A program made the position numbers and the translations under genes. The notes beneath the pieces are model-generated. The model did no database searches, was not told the origin of the DNA, and saw nothing but the letters and a program-made list of their open reading frames with translations. Shown here in pieces: positions 5,227 through 8,631 of a stretch of 8,631 nt of DNA. The DNA is taken from NCBI GenBank assembly GCA_014729735.1, contig WJJN01000622.1, positions 1-8,631 on the forward strand. The letters are read 5' to 3'. The stretch is from Candidatus Zhuqueibacterota bacterium (GTDB lineage: Bacteria; Zhuqueibacterota; Zhuqueibacteria; Thermofontimicrobiales; Thiofontviventaceae). Within the stretch, counting starts at the first letter, position 1, and each line of letters begins with the position of its first letter.

Positions 5227-5512
5227 GACATACCGTCCCTGACGGGACTTTTTGGGTGAGGTGTAGAACTGATTGCTATAGACATGTCGTGCTTGACGGC
5301 ACACGGGGTATTATCTTAAATTAACTCATTAGAAAGGAGAATGTTGAACAAGCACCCGAATTCATTCGGGTGGTTCGATTAAAGCCATAGAAAATAAAAA
5401 CCGTTTCAACGGTTTTCCCAAATCAGCGGTAACAATTAGAGTTGCATCAGCGACGATATGTCCATAGCACCTCAAAAACAAAACGAATCGAGAGTCCTGT
5501 AAGGACGGCATG
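5227..5512. repeat. Composite hairpin element, copy 4 (B-C-D-E-F-G complete)
   Basis: Unit B is at 5227-5252, unit C at 5275-5304 (stem GTGC/GCAC, loop-side change C to T), and palindrome D at 5353-5372. E is at 5397-5416 (perfect 9-bp stem). F is at 5439-5468 (stem weakened: GTTGC/GCGAC, TGTCCATAGC), and G at 5492-5512 (GTCCT-GTA-AGGAC, then GGCATG). A decayed palindrome A remnant (CCGG-AAAAACT-CCGG) precedes it at 5188-5202. The B-to-C spacer (GGGTGAGGTGTAGAACTGATT) matches copy 2. In this 506-bp spacer the remaining bases are the leader repeat, a solo C-like unit, and 5590-5680, where I see nothing besides a weak ribosome-binding site for the next gene. Confidence 0.85.
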
Positions 5513-5540
5513 TAGTAATTTCGATTGAAGCAGGCAATTT
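5513..5540 (+). repeat. Leader direct repeat, right copy (gene-less)
   Basis: This is 27 of 28 bases identical to 4746-4773. The Shine-Dalgarno sequence is broken (AAGCAGG instead of AAGGAGG) and no reading frame follows: the sequence turns into GAAATTGCTGGAGGAG and a C-like unit. It looks like a cassette leader that lost, or never received, its gene. Confidence 0.8.
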
Positions 5541-5559
5541 GAAATTGCTGGAGGAGATT

Positions 5560-5589
5560 GCTATAGACATACTGAACCTTACGGCACTC
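5560..5589. repeat. Solo C-type hairpin unit
   Basis: GCTATAGACAT is followed by a decayed stem (ACTGAACCTTACGGCACTC) with the same 30-base length and the same ends as units C at 679, 4516 and 5275. No D-to-G part follows. It shows that the C unit also occurs alone, like the F-G half at 3542-3614. Confidence 0.65.
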
Positions 5590-5680
5590 AGCATCGCATA
5601 AATGTGCAGAGCAAACATCGCGAAACAAATCCACGCTAAATTCATGTAACAAGAGAATCCCATAAAAAGAAAGAGCAATC

Positions 5681-6757
5681 ATGAAAATATATCGACTATT
5701 CTTGTTCACATGTTCATTCGTTTTCATTTTCAATATGAAAATGGCGAGCCCCAGCCAGAAGCCTTTTTTCATGCCATCGACGCGATCCATTGCCATGGCA
5801 GGCGCGCAGACGGCATATCCCGGCAATACCACCGCGATCAATTATAACCCGGCGGGATTAGCCATTACCGACACCACAATGATGATATTCAACGGCTTCC
5901 GGCAAAATTATTCGTGGTCACTGGCGGAATTTACCTCGAATGGATTGAATGCTGCTTTTATCCGACCCGGCTGGGCTATATCGTTTTCCCGGGTGGAATC
6001 CGGAAATCCGGATGTGCTGACCACAACTGATGAAACTGGCACGCCATCCAAATCGAATGACCAATGGCTTTTTCATCAATACTTTCTCTCGCTGATGTAC
6101 GGCAGGGAGCTCACGCCGAAAGTCGCTGTGGGAGCAAGTTTCCAGCTCAATCGGTCGGAATCGGCTGTGCAATTGATCGAATCCGATATCCTGAAACAAC
6201 AGACCGGACTTGCTCTTGATATTGGAATCCTCTATCAGGCTCATAAAATGCTGCGGATGGGAATGACTGTCGAAAACCTCATTCATACGAACCCGGATTA
6301 CGTGCTTTTCGATTATTTCACGAATATTGCTTTTATGGATGAGCTGCCGGAAATGATCAATCTTGGCATTGCGTTCCAGCCCTTCGAAAGGTTGAGTCTC
6401 GCGCTCGATATTCATAATGTGTTCCCGAACGATACGCGCGACAACAATCGAAATGTCGATTACCGGTTCCACCGTTCGTATCACGCCGGAGGCGAGCTTC
6501 GGATTACGAATCGCATTTGGCTGCGCGTCGGTTACATGTCTGAAAAAACCGCCATCAATTTTTCTTCTGATATAAATACCCCATTGACTTATGTGAAGCA
6601 AAACACGGTGACTGCCGGTATCGAGGTGAAGACCGGGCAACTGCTGCTGGGGCTGGCAGCGGATTTCGATCAGCGGAAAGAGGAATTAGAGAAATATCAG
6701 CTCGATATTTCCGGCAGCGGATTTCGATATTTCGGTTCGATTAGATGGCTTTTTTGA
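5681..6757 (+). CDS. PorV/FadL-like outer-membrane beta-barrel protein, second paralogue
   Basis: The product is 358 residues. A signal peptide (MKIYRLFLFTCSFVFIF, cleavage near MAS at about 23) precedes STRSIAMAGAQTAYPGNTTA and the NPAGL motif at 56-60, the same opening as the barrel at 894-1985 (NPAGL 58-62). Alternating strands fill the rest. The segment RSYHAGGELRI near 265-275 corresponds to RSYHLGAEYRL of the paralogue, and NRIWLRVGYM to VTLRTGFI. The C-terminus is GSIRWLF, ending in an aromatic residue as expected for BAM insertion. The coding DNA is clearly richer in G+C than the paralogue at 894, so the two copies are old or have different histories. The ribosome-binding site is weak (AAAGAG, 5669-5674). 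Transport of hydrophobic compounds or a secretion-linked role are both possible for the superfamily; neither is shown here. Confidence 0.8.
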   Translation: MKIYRLFLFTCSFVFIFNMKMASPSQKPFFMPSTRSIAMAGAQTAYPGNTTAINYNPAGLAITDTTMMIFNGFRQNYSWSLAEFTSNGLNAAFIRPGWAISFSRVESGNPDVLTTTDETGTPSKSNDQWLFHQYFLSLMYGRELTPKVAVGASFQLNRSESAVQLIESDILKQQTGLALDIGILYQAHKMLRMGMTVENLIHTNPDYVLFDYFTNIAFMDELPEMINLGIAFQPFERLSLALDIHNVFPNDTRDNNRNVDYRFHRSYHAGGELRITNRIWLRVGYMSEKTAINFSSDINTPLTYVKQNTVTAGIEVKTGQLLLGLAADFDQRKEELEKYQLDISGSGFRYFGSIRWLF

Positions 6758-6824
6758 TAATAAAACTAATTGTGCGTAACAAATAAAAAATATATTTTAA
6801 GTTTTGTTAATTTGTAAATAATTG

Positions 6825-6853
6825 TTGACTTTTTGTCTTAAAATACATACATT
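6825..6853 (+). promoter_or_regulatory. Possible sigma-70-type promoter of the histidine kinase
   Basis: TTGACT (6825-6830) is followed after 17 bp by TACATT (6848-6853), within a strongly A+T-rich 219-bp spacer. It lies about 120 bp before the kinase start, leaving a long leader that contains a weak dyad (ACAGGT 6881-6886 with ACCTGT 6900-6905). The -10 match is only partial, and promoters of Bacteroidota-like organisms differ from this consensus, so this is tentative. Confidence 0.35.
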
Positions 6854-6976
6854 CACGATATAAGATTTCTCACCTTTCATACAGGTAATAACTGCTGAAA
6901 CCTGTGTCTGTCCATTGTTCTTCAAAAAAACGGGGGGCTGTAATTTTAAAGATGATTACACGCGGAGCCCATATTG

Positions 6977-8631
6977 ATGAGAGATGAACTCAAATCCAAA
7001 AAACAACTCATTCAGGAATTAAAACAGTCGCGTGAAAAATGCTCCGAACTGGAGTCGAACGTAACAAAAATACGCGATCAAGAAAAAGCTGAGAAAGAAG
7101 CAGAGCGGTATATTGAAGAGTTAACTTTTTTGTCTGATGCAGCATTTGAATTTGCCACGCTTTCAGGCGACGAGGATTTTTATCAGTTTACCGGTCGAAA
7201 ACTGAAAAAGATCACAGGGAATTCAATTGTGATGATCAATGCATTCGATGAGACAGATAGCTCTTTGCATCTGAAATATATTGGCGGACTGGGCAAATAC
7301 ACAAATGATGTCATTCGATTGTTAGGCAGAAGATTGCATGATTATTCCGTAACGCTTAACAATGAAGTAGCAAGAAACGACCTGTTGAAAGGCAAATTAG
7401 TGCTTGTCAAAGGAAGGCTGTACGAACTCAGTTTCGGAGAAATTCCGCGTACGGTTTGTAATTCAATCGAAAAGCTTCTTAGAATGGGTACTTTTTACGC
7501 AATGGGAATGACGCGCAATAATGTGTTATATGGAAATGTTATCATAGTTACACGGGATAAAGAACAATTAGTCAATCAGAACATAATAGAAGCTTTTATA
7601 AATCAGGTTACTGTTGCTTATGAACGAAAACGGGCGGAAGATGCATTGAAATTGAATGAGGAAAAGTTCCGAACGATTTTTGAGCAATCTCCGATAGCTA
7701 TTCAATTATATGACGCAACCGGGCTTCTTATCGATGCGAATCCTGAATGTTTAGTGCTTTTTGGTGTGCAGCATGTGAGTAAAATAAAGGATTACGACTT
7801 ATTTGAATATCCGAATATCATCAATGCAAATAGAGAGAGACTAAATGCGGGTGAGACAATTAAGTATGAAACTGAATTTGATTTTGAATCTATCAAAAAG
7901 AATAGACTGTACAAAACAACAAAATCCGGGAAAAGTAATTTCTATGTGATAATAAATCCATTAATGATTAATAGTGATCATCCCTATGGATATCTGGTTC
8001 TTATTCAGGACATTACCAGACGTAAGGAATATGAAGCTGAGATGTTGAAAGCCGAGAAACTTGGCTCTATTGGGGTGCTTGCAGGTGGGATTGCACACGA
8101 TTTTAATAATCTCCTGACCGGAATTATCGGAAACGTCTCACTAGCTAAATTATATGAAAATTCATGGGATGATGTCATTGAATTATTAAACGAAGCAGAA
8201 AATGCTTCTTTTAAAGCACGGAACTTAACGCAGCAGTTGCTTACCTTTTCCAAAGGCGGTGCACCTGTTAAAAAGCTGATGTCAATTCAGGACCTTGTAA
8301 AGGACACTGCGATTTTCGTGTTAAGAGGCTCAAAATCTCGATGCGAGTTTTTCATAGACGAAAATTTGTGGTCGGTTGAAATGGATGAGGGACAGATAAG
8401 TCAAGTGATTCAGAATATTGTGCTGAACGCGGAGCAAGCAATGCCTGATGGTGGTAAGATTATGATTAGATGCGAAAATGTGGAGATTCAGGAAGAGGAT
8501 TCCGGTTCTATTAAAACCGGAAAATATGTGAAAATTTTTGTAAGGGATTCAGGAATCGGAATATCTAAAAAAAATTTGAAAAGAATATTTGATCCTTATT
8601 TTACGACAAAAAAGAATGGCAACGGATTGGG
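6977..8631 (+). CDS. Cytoplasmic GAF-PAS sensor histidine kinase (3' end beyond window)
   Basis: The frame is open from ATG 6977 to the right edge (551 full codons), with GGAG at 6964-6967 nine bases upstream. Residues 1-45 are charged and coiled-coil-like (KSKKQLIQELKQSREKCSEL). About 50-217 fit a GAF sensory domain ending in QVTVAYERKRAEDAL. About 229-350 form a PAS/PAC domain (KFRTIFEQSPIAIQLYDATG to IQDITRRKEYE). The HisKA region has the H-box GGIAHDFNNLLTGIIGN with the phospho-accepting His at 374; the HDFNN form is typical of HPK4/NtrB-like kinases. The ATPase domain shows the N-box QNIVLNAEQAM (Asn 484), the G1 box DSGIGI (Asp 524), the F-box FDPYFTTK (538-545) and the start of the G2 box (GNGLG) at the edge. 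No membrane segment or signal peptide is visible, so the input is cytosolic. The ligand, and any C-terminal receiver domain, cannot be seen. Confidence 0.92.
   Translation, partial: MRDELKSKKQLIQELKQSREKCSELESNVTKIRDQEKAEKEAERYIEELTFLSDAAFEFATLSGDEDFYQFTGRKLKKITGNSIVMINAFDETDSSLHLKYIGGLGKYTNDVIRLLGRRLHDYSVTLNNEVARNDLLKGKLVLVKGRLYELSFGEIPRTVCNSIEKLLRMGTFYAMGMTRNNVLYGNVIIVTRDKEQLVNQNIIEAFINQVTVAYERKRAEDALKLNEEKFRTIFEQSPIAIQLYDATGLLIDANPECLVLFGVQHVSKIKDYDLFEYPNIINANRERLNAGETIKYETEFDFESIKKNRLYKTTKSGKSNFYVIINPLMINSDHPYGYLVLIQDITRRKEYEAEMLKAEKLGSIGVLAGGIAHDFNNLLTGIIGNVSLAKLYENSWDDVIELLNEAENASFKARNLTQQLLTFSKGGAPVKKLMSIQDLVKDTAIFVLRGSKSRCEFFIDENLWSVEMDEGQISQVIQNIVLNAEQAMPDGGKIMIRCENVEIQEEDSGSIKTGKYVKIFVRDSGIGISKKNLKRIFDPYFTTKKNGNGL

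Noticed and set aside
740..5349. Integron attC sites (GTTGAAC before palindrome D fits GTTRRRY)
   Set aside because: No paired RYYYAAC site at the expected position, no integrase, and the motif is adjacent to a short palindrome rather than at the end of a long imperfect dyad.
631..5589. CRISPR array
   Set aside because: The repeats are of several kinds, lie 20-400 bp apart in mixed orientation, alternate with genes, and there are no uniform spacers or cas genes.
5918..6640. Minus-strand frame of 240 residues inside the second barrel gene
   Set aside because: It is antisense to a gene with signal peptide, NPAGL motif and C-terminal aromatic residue. Long antisense frames are common in this codon pattern, and it has no recognisable domain.
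8005..8253. Minus-strand frame of 82 residues
   Set aside because: It is antisense to the HisKA region of the kinase, whose H-box is unambiguous.

Overview
The window looks like a chromosomal stretch from a Gram-negative bacterium, most plausibly of the Bacteroidota/Calditrichota/KSB1-like (FCB) group. This rests on two outer-membrane barrels of PorV/FadL type with an NPAGL motif, other genes with signal peptides, and intergenic DNA packed with small hairpin repeats. The phylum is an inference; no rRNA or marker gene is present. All recognisable genes are on the + strand.

Layout. Positions 1-113 are the C-terminal end of a probable outer-membrane barrel. Next is a small lipoprotein-like gene broken by a 1-bp deletion (167-555). 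A complete PorV/FadL-like barrel (894-1985) follows, then an intact, nearly identical copy of the lipoprotein gene (2069-2458). Three small secreted or membrane proteins of unknown function come next: 2864-3424, 3646-4299, and 4776-5174 (the last two glycine-zipper-like). A second barrel paralogue lies at 5681-6757. A cytoplasmic GAF-PAS histidine kinase (6977 to beyond the right edge) closes the window.

The most unusual content is intergenic. Four spacers carry a composite element of about 190-290 bp built from short hairpins in fixed order (called here A, B, C, D, E, F, G). B and C are in reverse orientation relative to G and F, so the element is a nested inverted repeat around two central palindromes (D, E). 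Half-elements occur at 3542-3614 and 5560-5589. Stem sequences differ between units while pairing is kept, and spacer subtypes are shuffled between copies. The small gene at 4776 is bracketed by two copies of the whole element, and the flanking repeat includes its own Shine-Dalgarno leader, stopping just before the start codon. The barrel gene at 894 is likewise bracketed by the duplicated lipoprotein gene plus element. This suggests small envelope-protein genes gained, lost or duplicated by recombination between hairpin-rich repeats, but no transposase or integrase is visible.

How the genes work together: the barrels, lipoprotein and small glycine-rich proteins would all act in the envelope, but no shared pathway can be named from the sequence. 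The kinase has its own spacer and a possible promoter and need not be linked to them.
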